NCBI GenBank assembly: GCA_937892105.1
Contig: CALAUZ010000186.1
Location: 1-15,205 of the forward strand
Source: an uncultured Fretibacterium sp.
GTDB taxonomy: Bacteria > Synergistota > Synergistia > Synergistales > Aminobacteriaceae
DNA length: 15,205 nucleotides
Reading direction: 5' to 3'
Position numbers and translations under genes: made by a program. How positions within the stretch are numbered: the stretch's first letter is position 1; the number at the start of each line of letters is the position of its first letter. Positions 6,363 to 13,974 of the stretch are shown here, one piece after another. A model generated the notes under the pieces. The model was not told the DNA's origin, made no database searches, and was given only the letters and a program-made list of their open reading frames with translations.

Positions 6363-7844
6363 TTGGGAGAGTTCAGCATAGGAAGTCTTCTCGATGATGA
6401 CAAGAGGGTATCGTTGCAGAATTTCTCGGAGAATTTACCCGTAAAAATACAGCAGGAAGCACCCCGTTCAAAGAAGGGTATCGTCTCACGCATTGCATAC
6501 CTCATCGGGGTTCATGGAAAGTATTTCGGCCTTGAACATGGTGAGAACATGAACCCTCAGTTTTACCGCTCTGTTTATGACGAGATGGATATGGACAAGG
6601 AAGCCAGAATAGTCCGTAACTTATGCCGTTTGAGGACGAAATTACAGCGAAACTTCAAAGCCATCTGCACCGAAATGAACTCTGACGTTAAGAACATTGA
6701 CGCAATGCCAGACCTTATACCGCCGGAAGTGCTGCAATATCTGGAGAATGACGGAATACCGTTCGTAAGGCCAAGACGCAGGCCGGAGGATTATGTTGTT
6801 GACGTTCATAACTATCTCCTTCCTCACGTTCCAAACTGCCAAAAATTTTTCCCCGAATGGATAAAGTGGCCATACATACGAAACCTATTCTTCATCATAA
6901 AGGGCAACACCATAGACGGTAACAGGGAAGCCGCCAAACTCTACTACGAATACCGCGACTTGTTCCCCTACCAGTCATACATAAACTGGCAGCCTGACGA
7001 GGGAGACGGAAATATTCTGCGCGATGACGCAAAGTTCCTTCCCATACTCTACGAACGCAACAGAGACAGGTTTTATGACATGAGCAAGGTAACAGACGCA
7101 GGTGATGCCGCACTAGAAGATCCTTCGGAGTTTTTTGCAAATTCTGAGAGGGTACTTGTCGCCATAGACTGCGAGAACGCTGATCCATGCAAGGTTATCG
7201 GCATATTGAAGGAGCTTGAGGCGAAGGGGTTTTTGGGGAAGATAGCGAAGATACTTCTTGTTGACGATGAGCATACTTCCTCGCAATGGCGTGCTTTGCG
7301 GCGTAACGAGAATTTGCCGCTGGAATACTACATGACCGACAGGGTGAAGGACGAAAAATCAGCAGTAGACGTAGCATTGACGATAAAGTTTTACCGTGAA
7401 ATAGCGGAGGCTAAGGCGGGAGGTGTGCCAATAGACTCGGCAGTGATAGTGTCGAGCGACTGTGATTTCTGGCCGTTAATCGAGCTTACTCCGGAGGTGA
7501 AATTTCTAGTTATGCTGGAATATGATAATTGTTCGCAGGCATATTACCAGAGATTGCAGAATAATGATGTTCCATTCCTGTATATAGATGAATATTTCTC
7601 GTCGGGCAACCTTGAATTAAAGATGGAGATAGTGTTGCAGGAGGTTATACGTGAGATTGAGGAGGGATACCTGAGCAAAATAAATGTATTCTCGCTCCTT
7701 AACCGCGCACTCAGCAAACTTGAACTGAGAATGACAGAGGGTGAAGGGATACAGTTTTTCGAGAAGTATATATCAGTGATGAACATAACATTTGCGAAGA
7801 ACGGAAGCGCGATGTTACAGAACAAGCCAGATTTGAAGTGCTGA
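6363..7844 (+). CDS. NYN-domain (PIN-like nuclease) protein with unrecognised N-terminal half
   Basis: The 493-residue protein contains a NYN domain at about 262-395. Its acidic metal-binding set is Asp269 in VAIDCEN, Asp336 in EKSAVDVALTIK, and Asp366/Asp368 in VIVSSDCDFWPLI. NYN proteins are PIN-like ribonucleases, so an RNA-cutting role is likely by family. Residues 1-260 are rich in basic and aromatic residues (for example RRRPEDYVVDVHNYLLPHV and EWIKWPYIRNLFF) and match nothing I know; a substrate-recognition role is only inference. A C-terminal extension (about 396-493) is mostly helical and acidic. No signal peptide or membrane segment is seen. The TTG start at 6363 is backed by GGAGGT at 6348-6353, 9 bases upstream, and lies one base past the yitT-like stop. 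Confidence 0.82.
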   Translation: MGEFSIGSLLDDDKRVSLQNFSENLPVKIQQEAPRSKKGIVSRIAYLIGVHGKYFGLEHGENMNPQFYRSVYDEMDMDKEARIVRNLCRLRTKLQRNFKAICTEMNSDVKNIDAMPDLIPPEVLQYLENDGIPFVRPRRRPEDYVVDVHNYLLPHVPNCQKFFPEWIKWPYIRNLFFIIKGNTIDGNREAAKLYYEYRDLFPYQSYINWQPDEGDGNILRDDAKFLPILYERNRDRFYDMSKVTDAGDAALEDPSEFFANSERVLVAIDCENADPCKVIGILKELEAKGFLGKIAKILLVDDEHTSSQWRALRRNENLPLEYYMTDRVKDEKSAVDVALTIKFYREIAEAKAGGVPIDSAVIVSSDCDFWPLIELTPEVKFLVMLEYDNCSQAYYQRLQNNDVPFLYIDEYFSSGNLELKMEIVLQEVIREIEEGYLSKINVFSLLNRALSKLELRMTEGEGIQFFEKYISVMNITFAKNGSAMLQNKPDLKC

Positions 7845-7852
7845 AACGTAAT

Positions 7853-7888
7853 GCCCCTCTGTGAGACAGGCAGGGGGGCTATTTTTTT
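7853..7888 (+). terminator. Intrinsic terminator after the NYN gene
   Basis: A 9-bp stem, 7853-7861 with 7871-7879 (one T-G wobble), encloses a 9-base loop and is followed by TA and seven Ts (7882-7888). The T-run serves the plus strand. The last stem base and the T-run overlap the stop and the final Lys codons of the convergent secreted-protein gene. Confidence 0.85.
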
Positions 7889-8457
7889 ACAGCACTGCAA
7901 GTAACATCGAACGTATATTTTTCGTCAGGGTAAATTTCGTTTGCAATGTAACCTTCCCATCGTATCAAGGCATTTTTCCCGCCCATGAGAGTAAGAGTAA
8001 TTTTCTCCTCGCCGTCAATATACTCTGTGCTGAAGCTCCATGAGTTATCGCTCTCACGTTTCATGTTGTAAGGCACCGAGTATTCCCAGCTTCTTTCGCA
8101 GATAATCTCGCTCCTTATATCAGTGATTATCCCTGAGAAGATTACATCGGCTCTACCTTCCCCTTCACTCTCGGAGTATCTTACGCTCTCAATCGTAAGG
8201 GTAACTTCATCGGCATTCAGTGATACGTCAACACCCGGCTGTCTAGGGTCTGTACCTGTACCTGTACCCGTACTCTGACACTTCCACACACCTGGCAGAG
8301 AATTAAGACCTGATACCTTCTGTGCCGTCTGTGAGGTTGCTTTGGTCGCGGCAGACTTTGAGGATTTACGTCTTGAGCGTGCGGCCTCTGAGCGTGTGCA
8401 GGGAATAACCATAAGTGCCAGTGCGATAACGGCAATAATCTTCATGGAACGTTTCAT
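7879..8457 (-). CDS. Small secreted protein of unknown function
   Basis: The 192-residue protein starts with a signal peptide: KRSMK, a hydrophobic core IIAVIALALMVI (7-18), and a probable cleavage after SEA (about residue 25). Cys20 follows Pro and does not form a normal lipobox, so export by signal peptidase I is favoured. A basic Ser/Ala/Lys stretch (26-45) is followed by a Thr-Gly repeat (TGTGTGT), then a beta-rich domain with LPGVWKCQS and alternating strands (VTLTIESVRY, GEEKITLTLMGG). It could be a lipocalin-like or other small beta-barrel fold, but I do not recognise the family. Mature Cys residues are present and might form disulfides. Start ATG at 8457 has AGAGGTG about 8 bases upstream; Met5 is a weaker alternative. 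Confidence 0.78.
   Translation of the reverse strand: MKRSMKIIAVIALALMVIPCTRSEAARSRRKSSKSAATKATSQTAQKVSGLNSLPGVWKCQSTGTGTGTDPRQPGVDVSLNADEVTLTIESVRYSESEGEGRADVIFSGIITDIRSEIICERSWEYSVPYNMKRESDNSWSFSTEYIDGEEKITLTLMGGKNALIRWEGYIANEIYPDEKYTFDVTCSAVKK
8251..8273. repeat. Short hexanucleotide tandem repeat
   Basis: TGTACC is repeated three times, with a fourth unit changed by one base (CGTAC). On the minus strand it encodes the TGTGTGT stretch of the secreted protein. Because the unit is 6 bp, gain or loss of units would change linker length without shifting the frame. Confidence 0.7.
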
Positions 8458-8491
8458 GATAATGTCACCTCTTCTTTCAACGGGATAATTT

Positions 8492-8500
8492 ATTGTAGCA
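8492..8500 (-). promoter_or_regulatory. Extended -10 promoter candidate for the secreted-protein gene
   Basis: Minus-strand TGC followed by TACAAT (8497 down to 8492), about 35 bases before the ATG at 8457. It is identical to the nine-base element before livH. A TTGACG lies farther upstream (8524-8519), but the 21-bp spacer is too long for a standard -35. Confidence 0.5.
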
Positions 8501-8506
8501 TAGTAT

Positions 8507-8515
8507 TGATATAAT
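8507..8515 (+). promoter_or_regulatory. Extended -10 promoter candidate for the oxidoreductase-cdd-era operon
   Basis: TGA followed by a perfect TATAAT (8510-8515), 24 bases before the ATG at 8539. It lies within 15 bp of the divergent minus-strand -10, so RNA polymerase could probably not occupy both promoters at once. No good -35 is seen. Confidence 0.5.
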
Positions 8516-8538
8516 TATCGTCAAGAGGAGGCAGGATA

Positions 8539-9099
8539 ATGACAAAAATTTTAGTAGTATCGGGGCACACAGACCTGAAGAATAATTCATTTGCCAACAA
8601 GATAATTCTCGGCCGCCTGAACGAGATTATGCCTGAAGCTGAATACGTGTATCTCGACTCGGAATATCCCGACTGGAATTTTGACGTTGAGCGCGAACAG
8701 GAGAGATTGAAGGGAGCTGATGTGATAGTGATGCAGTTTCCGTTCTTCTGGTATGGAGTGCCGTCAATAATGCGCAAATGGATGGAAGAAGTGTTCGTGC
8801 ATGGTTTCTCTCACGGCTCAAAGGGTAAAGCACTTGTCGGGAAGAAACTTCTAGTGTCGTTCACGTCTGGAGCTGCCGAAGAGATGTACCAGTTCGGAGG
8901 AGTTCAGGGCTATCCAGTTGATGACTTCCTGATACCGTTAAAGCAGTTCGCTAAGGCTTGCGGCATGGAGTGGGCTGGGTATGTCTACAGTGGTGGACTG
9001 TCCTATGCGAGCAGGCATGATGAGGAGAAGTTGCGGCAGATGAGGGAGAAAGCATTGTTGCACGCTGAGAGGGTAGAGGAGAAAGTTAAGAGCTTCTAG
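8539..9099 (+). CDS. Flavodoxin-fold NAD(P)H oxidoreductase
   Basis: The 186-residue cytoplasmic protein fits the Flavodoxin_2 family (NQO1/MdaB/KefF-like), which uses FMN or FAD to pass electrons from NAD(P)H to quinones or similar acceptors. The first strand and phosphate loop are KILVVSGHTDLKNNSFANKI (3-22). The hallmark segment is VIVMQFPFFWYGVPSIMRKW (62-81), followed by MEEVFVHGFSHG. A second strand LVGKKLLVSFTSGA (99-112) and YPVDDFLIPLKQFAKACGM (125-143) complete the family pattern. AGAGGAGG (8524-8531) is a strong binding site 7 bases before the ATG. It is probably the first gene of an operon with cdd and era, six bases upstream of cdd. The substrate is not readable from sequence. 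Confidence 0.85.
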   Translation: MTKILVVSGHTDLKNNSFANKIILGRLNEIMPEAEYVYLDSEYPDWNFDVEREQERLKGADVIVMQFPFFWYGVPSIMRKWMEEVFVHGFSHGSKGKALVGKKLLVSFTSGAAEEMYQFGGVQGYPVDDFLIPLKQFAKACGMEWAGYVYSGGLSYASRHDEEKLRQMREKALLHAERVEEKVKSF

Positions 9100-9105
9100 C
9101 CGGAC

Positions 9106-9546
9106 ATGTCATCAAATCACAACTGGCCATCAGAGAAAATCTCCCCAGAAACACTCCTGAAAATGGCACGTGAAGCCGCAAAGAGAGCCTATGTACCCTA
9201 CTCACGCTTTCACGTTGGAGCAGCATTGTTATTCGCGGGAGATGAAGTCATACAGTCCTGCAACGTCGAAAACGCATCATACGGCATAACGATATGCGCA
9301 GAACGTTCAGGTGTCGCAATAATGGTGTCTCACGGAAAACGCAAACCTCTGGCCATTGCTGTTGTGGGTTCACACGAGGACAATGACGACTATATGGCTG
9401 TCCCGTGTCCTCCGTGCGGTGCTTGCAGGCAGGCTCTAATGGAGTTCAACCCCGATATGTTCGTGGTTATGGCCTCTAAGGACGGCGCGAAAATCTATGA
9501 GCTGGGAAAGCTCTTGCCTCACAGTTTCACGCTTGACCCCGATTAA
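9106..9546 (+). CDS. cdd: Cytidine deaminase
   Basis: The 146-residue enzyme hydrolyses cytidine or deoxycytidine to uridine or deoxyuridine plus ammonia in pyrimidine salvage. It has the small tetrameric-type architecture: YSRFHVGAALLF (substrate loop, about 31-42), NVENASYGITICAERS with zinc ligand Cys64 and catalytic Glu66, and PCPPCGACRQ with zinc ligands Cys104 and Cys107. Length is close to the usual 130-140 residues. The ATG at 9106 has only a weak GGA ahead of it and follows the oxidoreductase stop by six bases, so translation is likely coupled. Its stop is three bases before era; the cdd-era neighbourhood is common in bacteria. Confidence 0.95.
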   Translation: MSSNHNWPSEKISPETLLKMAREAAKRAYVPYSRFHVGAALLFAGDEVIQSCNVENASYGITICAERSGVAIMVSHGKRKPLAIAVVGSHEDNDDYMAVPCPPCGACRQALMEFNPDMFVVMASKDGAKIYELGKLLPHSFTLDPD

Positions 9547-9549
9547 GCC

Positions 9550-10440
9550 ATGAAGTGCGGAATAGTATCTCTCATAGGCAGGCCGAATGTCGGAAAATCC
9601 TCCCTCATTAACGCCCTCCTCAAGACACACGCCCTCATAATATCCCCAAAACCTCAGACTACTCGCAACTCTGTACGTTGTATCTGGAATGATGATAACG
9701 CTCAGGTAATATTCACCGACACTCCAGGACTGTACCATGTAACAAATTCGCGGGACAAGCTGGGTATATTCCTGAACGATGCCATTCTTGACGCTCTCGA
9801 TGATACCGACTGTGTTCTGTGGCTTATTGACGCTGGAACACGCAGACTTCAGCCGGACGATTACAGCATTGCGGAGATACTCCCTAAGAATAGACCGGTT
9901 ATACTCGTTGCGAACAAGGCGGACAAGTCAGATACTTCACATGCTTTCAGGCTGTATGACAATCTTCACTCATTCGCCGCAAAAATTCCCGTCTCAGCAA
10001 AGACAAAACGCGGAATTGATACCCTCATGGCCGCAATAATGCCCCATATTCCGGAAGGTGAAGCGATTTACGACCCCGATATACTCATGGACACGACCGA
10101 GAAGTTCATGGCAGGCGAGATAATCAGGGAGAAAGTGTTAATGTTACTGCGAGATGAAGTTCCACATTGCGTAGCGGTAATAATTGACGAGTACAAAAGC
10201 CCGGAGGAGTACCCTGACCGTAAGAAGCTATATATACGCGCCTCACTCATCACAGAGACGGAAGGCCAGAAGCGTATTGTCATAGGTGCAAACGGAAGTA
10301 TGATTAAGCATATTGGGGAGATTTCACGGAAGGCAATCGAGGAAGTTACGGGGCTTGATGTGTATATTGACCTTTGGGCGAAGGTTATTCCTGGCTGGAG
10401 AAGAAATCCTGCGGCGTTGAGGCGTTTGGGATATGCCTAA
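9550..10440 (+). CDS. era: GTPase Era (16S rRNA processing / 30S assembly)
   Basis: The 296-residue protein has a complete Era layout. The G domain shows G1 GRPNVGKS (10-17), G3 DTPG (57-60), G4 NKAD (122-125) and G5 SAK (near 157), with the switch I region PKPQTTRNSVRCIW between G1 and G3. The C-terminal KH domain has its GxxG-type loop at GANGSMIKHIG (246-256) and the Era-typical end DVYIDLWAKVIPGWR. Era binds the 3' end of 16S rRNA and helps 30S maturation; it is usually essential. The length is normal for the family. The ATG at 9550 lacks a clear Shine-Dalgarno and sits three bases past the cdd stop, which favours translational coupling. Confidence 0.96.
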   Translation: MKCGIVSLIGRPNVGKSSLINALLKTHALIISPKPQTTRNSVRCIWNDDNAQVIFTDTPGLYHVTNSRDKLGIFLNDAILDALDDTDCVLWLIDAGTRRLQPDDYSIAEILPKNRPVILVANKADKSDTSHAFRLYDNLHSFAAKIPVSAKTKRGIDTLMAAIMPHIPEGEAIYDPDILMDTTEKFMAGEIIREKVLMLLRDEVPHCVAVIIDEYKSPEEYPDRKKLYIRASLITETEGQKRIVIGANGSMIKHIGEISRKAIEEVTGLDVYIDLWAKVIPGWRRNPAALRRLGYA

Positions 10441-10441
10441 A

Positions 10442-10473
10442 ATAAAACCCTCTCCGCTGTTTAACGGAAAGGG
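10442..10473 (-). terminator. Intrinsic terminator for the kinase-regulator operon (minus strand)
   Basis: CCCTCTCCG (10448-10456) pairs with CGGAAAGGG (10465-10473) with one mismatch and an 8-base loop. Read on the minus strand the stem is followed by TTTTATTT, the expected U-rich tail, 43 bases past the regulator stop. The plus strand after the stem has no T-run, so era transcripts may terminate poorly here. Confidence 0.65.
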
Positions 10474-10515
10474 CTTCATCTGAGAAAGGAGTGTTTTTAA
10501 TGATGAGAGCGTAAA

Positions 10516-11379
10516 CTATCGTCTCGTCTTGAAGAACTCATCTATGCTGTCAAGTATATCTTTCGGCAGCATCGTCTTCAGCAGGTACTTTTCAGGCTTG
10601 AACCTCAGAACCTCCATTATGCTGCGCTTATCTCCCTTTGCTGTCAGGAACATTACGGGAATATTTGCAGTGTTGGGGTCTGAACGTATCATCTCCAGAA
10701 CCTTCGGGCCGTTCACTATTGGCATCTCGAAATCCAGAAGTATCAGGTCAACTTTATTCTTTGCCAGAATAGTTATCGCGTTCATTCCAGAGCTTGCAAC
10801 CAGAATTTTGTAGTGTGTCGAAAGCAGGTTCTTCATTGAGCGCAGGGCTGTAGCGTCATCGTCAACTATCAGTATGCTCTTAAACTCCTTGAGCTTGTCG
10901 ACGGCTTCACCCTCTTTTTGAAGGCGCTTGATGAGTTCGGCAAGGTCAACCGGGCGCGTATACATCTGCGCAACGTAATCGGCCTTTTTGCCCACAACTG
11001 TGTCAAGTTCCTCCTGAGTCCCTATCACAAAGAAGCGAATCCCCCTATCCTCGACCAAATCGCGAATATAGCCGAGTACATCAATCATCAAATTGTCTTC
11101 GCCCTGTAGGTAGAGTATGAATATGCGGGGAATGTCATCTTTCTTGGCTTCTTCTTGCGGGGCTTCACCCTCTTCGCTTGATTCCTGCTGACTCAAAAGC
11201 GCGGCAACCTCAGGATCTATTGCGTCTTCCTCGTTGCCATTATCCTCTTTCAGGAAATTCGATATTGCCGTAACATCTGGCTTGACCGTCAAAACCTCGA
11301 AATCTTGCGCTTTAAGGTGATTGATTATCCCCTCAGAGATAAAGCTCACCTTTTCTGTGATGAATAATATTTTGCTCAT
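10516..11379 (-). CDS. Response regulator with degenerate and intact receiver domains, no output domain
   Basis: The 287-residue protein has a C-terminal receiver (about 167-285): acidic pocket Asp173-Asp175 in ILIVDDDA, phosphoacceptor Asp216 in LILLDFEMP, Thr246 in FLTAKG and Lys268 in KYLLKTM. The N-terminal part (1-36 and 84-155) resembles a second receiver that has lost its acidic pocket and phospho-site (ILFITEK and IFILYLQG at the two key strands). Between its second and third strands sits a Glu/Asp-rich insert (about 44-82). No DNA-binding or enzymatic output domain follows, so it probably acts by protein contact or as a phosphate sink in a relay. The ATG at 11379 has GAGG about 5 bases upstream. 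It follows the hybrid kinase by 49 bases and is probably co-transcribed with it. Confidence 0.85.
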   Translation of the reverse strand: MSKILFITEKVSFISEGIINHLKAQDFEVLTVKPDVTAISNFLKEDNGNEEDAIDPEVAALLSQQESSEEGEAPQEEAKKDDIPRIFILYLQGEDNLMIDVLGYIRDLVEDRGIRFFVIGTQEELDTVVGKKADYVAQMYTRPVDLAELIKRLQKEGEAVDKLKEFKSILIVDDDATALRSMKNLLSTHYKILVASSGMNAITILAKNKVDLILLDFEMPIVNGPKVLEMIRSDPNTANIPVMFLTAKGDKRSIMEVLRFKPEKYLLKTMLPKDILDSIDEFFKTRR

Positions 11380-11427
11380 TATGCCTCGTTCCGTCCTTCT
11401 TTCATGTTAATTTTCATGGTCAATGCT

Positions 11428-11436
11428 ATTATAACA
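11428..11436 (-). promoter_or_regulatory. Possible internal extended -10 before the response regulator
   Basis: Minus-strand TGT followed by a perfect TATAAT (11433-11428) overlaps the kinase stop codon and lies 48 bases before the regulator ATG. It could give the regulator a promoter of its own; no -35 supports it. Confidence 0.3.
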
Positions 11437-13870
11437 GGCTTTCAAGCGTCCCCCAGTCCGCATTGGTAACGCATTCTTTAATCTTCTCGAATTTTTCGCG
11501 CTCTGATTCGGGTATGCGGTAATTCTTTGTTTCCTCTATCATTCTGTCTATGTTGTCCAAATCGAAATCAGCCGCAAATCCTTTAATCAGCGAGTACATT
11601 TCCTGCAAATCTGACGGCGAAATTTCCGGCAATGACATATCCGGCTCATCTTTGCTCCCAAATACCTCCGCTAATACTGGCTTATATCCTCTGTACTGTG
11701 ATAGCAGAGCGGGCGTTTTTGCGTCAATCTCGGCTGTGTCGTTTTTGTCCCCGCAAGCCTCAAGGTATTTTGCGTTCTCTGAGAGATTCAATGCTCCCAC
11801 GAGTCTGGCTGAACTCTTCAAGGCGTGTACGAGAACGGTATAATTCTTCACGTCGCCTTCATGCCAGAAACGTTCAATATCTCCCGATTTCTTATCGAGT
11901 GAGTCATAGAATATCTCTAACGCCTGTATGAATGTCTCCTCACTTCCGCAGTTCGTTACAGCCGCGTCATAATCGATTCCCGGAATACTCTTGAATTTCG
12001 CGGACTCATCTTCTGGCTCTGCTGGGGCTGGTGCTTCAATAGTCGCTGAAACTTCCTGAGCGTTATCCGATTCTGTTCCGTCATTACGAATCACCAAATC
12101 AGGCGGCAAATACTCCAACAAAACCTGCTCAAGCCTCACCGTGTCAACTGGCTTCGATATGTAATCGCTGAATCCCTCATCAATATACAGTTGTCTTGCA
12201 CCTAAAACAGCGTTTGCAGTGAGAGCTACTACGGGCGTGTTGTAGTTGAGGCCGTCTGTAATCTTCTTCATGTTGTGGAAGGCTTCTATACCATCCCTAC
12301 CGGGCATACGGTGGTCAAGGAATATCATGTTGTAGTGATTCATCCTCACCATCTGTAGCATTTCCAGACCGCTTGAGGCCGTATCAATCTTGATTTTTGT
12401 CTTCTTGAGGAGGTTAGCGAACACAAGCAAATTCACATCAGCATCATCAACAACAAGCACTCTTGCATTTGGTGCGGTGAATGTCTGAGTGAAGCCTTTA
12501 CCCTGTTGAGCCGTCGCTACTGAGAATGCCCGCTGATAATCCCCAATAGGCTCCCACTTGATTACAGCCTGTTTAACGCTGAATGAGAATGTTGACCCTT
12601 TATGAAACACGCTCTCTATTTTCAGCTCTGATCCCATCAATTCAAGCAATTTCTGCACAATCGGAAGCCCTAAGCCAGAGCCGTCCGCACTGAATTTCCG
12701 TGAGGCTTCAACGTGTTCAAATGGGAGGAAAATATTTTCGATGTCCTCAGATTTTATGCCGATGCCTGTGTCTGTTACGGAGCATTTCAACATTATGCTG
12801 TAGCTGTCAGCTGTCTCATACCCAATTGTAACGGTAACTCCTCCGCGTTCAGTGTACTTTATGGCGTTGTTCAGCAAGTTCAACATGACTTGCCTTATGT
12901 GGTATTCATCGCCGTCAAGGATGCGGGGTATTCCTTTGTCAACGTTCACGGTGAAGGTGAGAGATTTCTTTTTGGCCTGTTCAGCTGCCATGTTCACGAG
13001 GTCATTTATCAGTGAGCCTAAATCATAACGCACTGGCATAATTTCCATCTTTTTGTCCTGCAACTTTGAGAAGTCGAGAACGTCATTTATTATGCCCAAT
13101 AACGCCCGCCCACTACGCTGAATCACTAATGCATATTCGCGGATTTCTGGCCGTTCTTCCTCACGCAGAATCATCTCATTCATTCCCAATATCGAGTTCA
13201 TCGGTGTACGAATCTCATGAGACATGTTGTTGAGGAATGAGCTTTTTGCCTCGTTCGCCGTGTCAGCCTCAGCTATTGCCGTGTCAAGCCGTCTCTGCTG
13301 GTACCTGTATGCGTATGTGTATATGAAGCACATCATGACAAGTACAGCCGTAACAATAAGAATCGGAATGAATGTGTTTGACGAGTCAGCGAGTGCAGGA
13401 TTTATTGAGTCCGGGTAATAATACTCAAATATCCCGCTCATGATATACGCGGCAATCTCAAGCATAACCATGATGATTCCCCCGCGTGTGTCCATGAAGC
13501 ATGGAGTCGCCACAACAGCGAGGATGAAAAACACAGGCACTCCGCCTTTTGTCCCGCCGTCAAGGAAAAATAGCACCGTCAAGCCATAAATGAATCCTCC
13601 AGCCGTCAATGGGTACGCGAACTTCAACAGAGCTTCCGTGTTTCCTCTGCGTATGCTCCTCAGCGAGTACACCAGCAATGCCAACGACAACGCAAACAGA
13701 ATCATATACGCCGTCCCACTCGCATAATGTCCGCCGAAAATACGAAATGCACCCGTAAGACTCATAGCGAATGTTGCTACAAATGAGAACGCGCAAAAAC
13801 ATAAAGCCGTAATATTCCTGCCTGTGCTGTCAGGCTTCAATATGATTTCCCTTATTGTGTGAGTGTTCAT
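11429..13870 (-). CDS. Hybrid sensor histidine kinase with receiver and HPt domains
   Basis: The 813-residue membrane kinase starts with six hydrophobic segments (about 20-45, 52-70, 85-103, 111-126, 131-151, 167-188) and no large extracytoplasmic domain, so it may sense within the membrane. HisKA carries His218 in NNMSHEIRTPMNSILG. HATPase shows the N box NLLNNAIKY (331-339), DTGIGI (367-372) and GSGLGLPIV (397-405). A receiver follows with Asp475/Asp476, phosphoacceptor Asp519 in FLDHRMPG, Thr551 and Lys573. A Pro/Glu linker leads to an HPt domain with His682 in VHALKSSARLVGA. All catalytic residues look intact. Start is uncertain: ATG 13870 has no Shine-Dalgarno, while in-frame TTG 13840 has AAGGG 8 bases upstream. 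It is followed by the response regulator in the same direction. Confidence 0.93.
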   Translation of the reverse strand: MNTHTIREIILKPDSTGRNITALCFCAFSFVATFAMSLTGAFRIFGGHYASGTAYMILFALSLALLVYSLRSIRRGNTEALLKFAYPLTAGGFIYGLTVLFFLDGGTKGGVPVFFILAVVATPCFMDTRGGIIMVMLEIAAYIMSGIFEYYYPDSINPALADSSNTFIPILIVTAVLVMMCFIYTYAYRYQQRRLDTAIAEADTANEAKSSFLNNMSHEIRTPMNSILGMNEMILREEERPEIREYALVIQRSGRALLGIINDVLDFSKLQDKKMEIMPVRYDLGSLINDLVNMAAEQAKKKSLTFTVNVDKGIPRILDGDEYHIRQVMLNLLNNAIKYTERGGVTVTIGYETADSYSIMLKCSVTDTGIGIKSEDIENIFLPFEHVEASRKFSADGSGLGLPIVQKLLELMGSELKIESVFHKGSTFSFSVKQAVIKWEPIGDYQRAFSVATAQQGKGFTQTFTAPNARVLVVDDADVNLLVFANLLKKTKIKIDTASSGLEMLQMVRMNHYNMIFLDHRMPGRDGIEAFHNMKKITDGLNYNTPVVALTANAVLGARQLYIDEGFSDYISKPVDTVRLEQVLLEYLPPDLVIRNDGTESDNAQEVSATIEAPAPAEPEDESAKFKSIPGIDYDAAVTNCGSEETFIQALEIFYDSLDKKSGDIERFWHEGDVKNYTVLVHALKSSARLVGALNLSENAKYLEACGDKNDTAEIDAKTPALLSQYRGYKPVLAEVFGSKDEPDMSLPEISPSDLQEMYSLIKGFAADFDLDNIDRMIEETKNYRIPESEREKFEKIKECVTNADWGTLESLL

Positions 13871-13974
13871 GCGGGGAATAATATCACATTTAATGCCTGC
13901 GTTCTACTTTAAGACTTGACAAGAATAAAATTTTTTCAGCGCGGGTTATATAATATCGTCATTCATTCCCGCAT

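Noticed and set aside
8455..8457. Possible lipoprotein signal in the secreted protein (Cys20)
   Set aside because: The residue before Cys20 is Pro, which does not fit the lipobox; cleavage after SEA is the better reading.
10486..10514. AAGGAG followed at good spacing by a four-codon ORF (MMRA) after era
   Set aside because: Too short to judge; it sits between the terminator hairpin and the convergent regulator stop and is probably coincidence.
13916..13954. TTGACA (13916-13921) and TATAAT (13949-13954) before the second kinase
   Set aside because: The 27-bp spacer is too long for a standard sigma-70 promoter, so they were not paired; either may act with another element.
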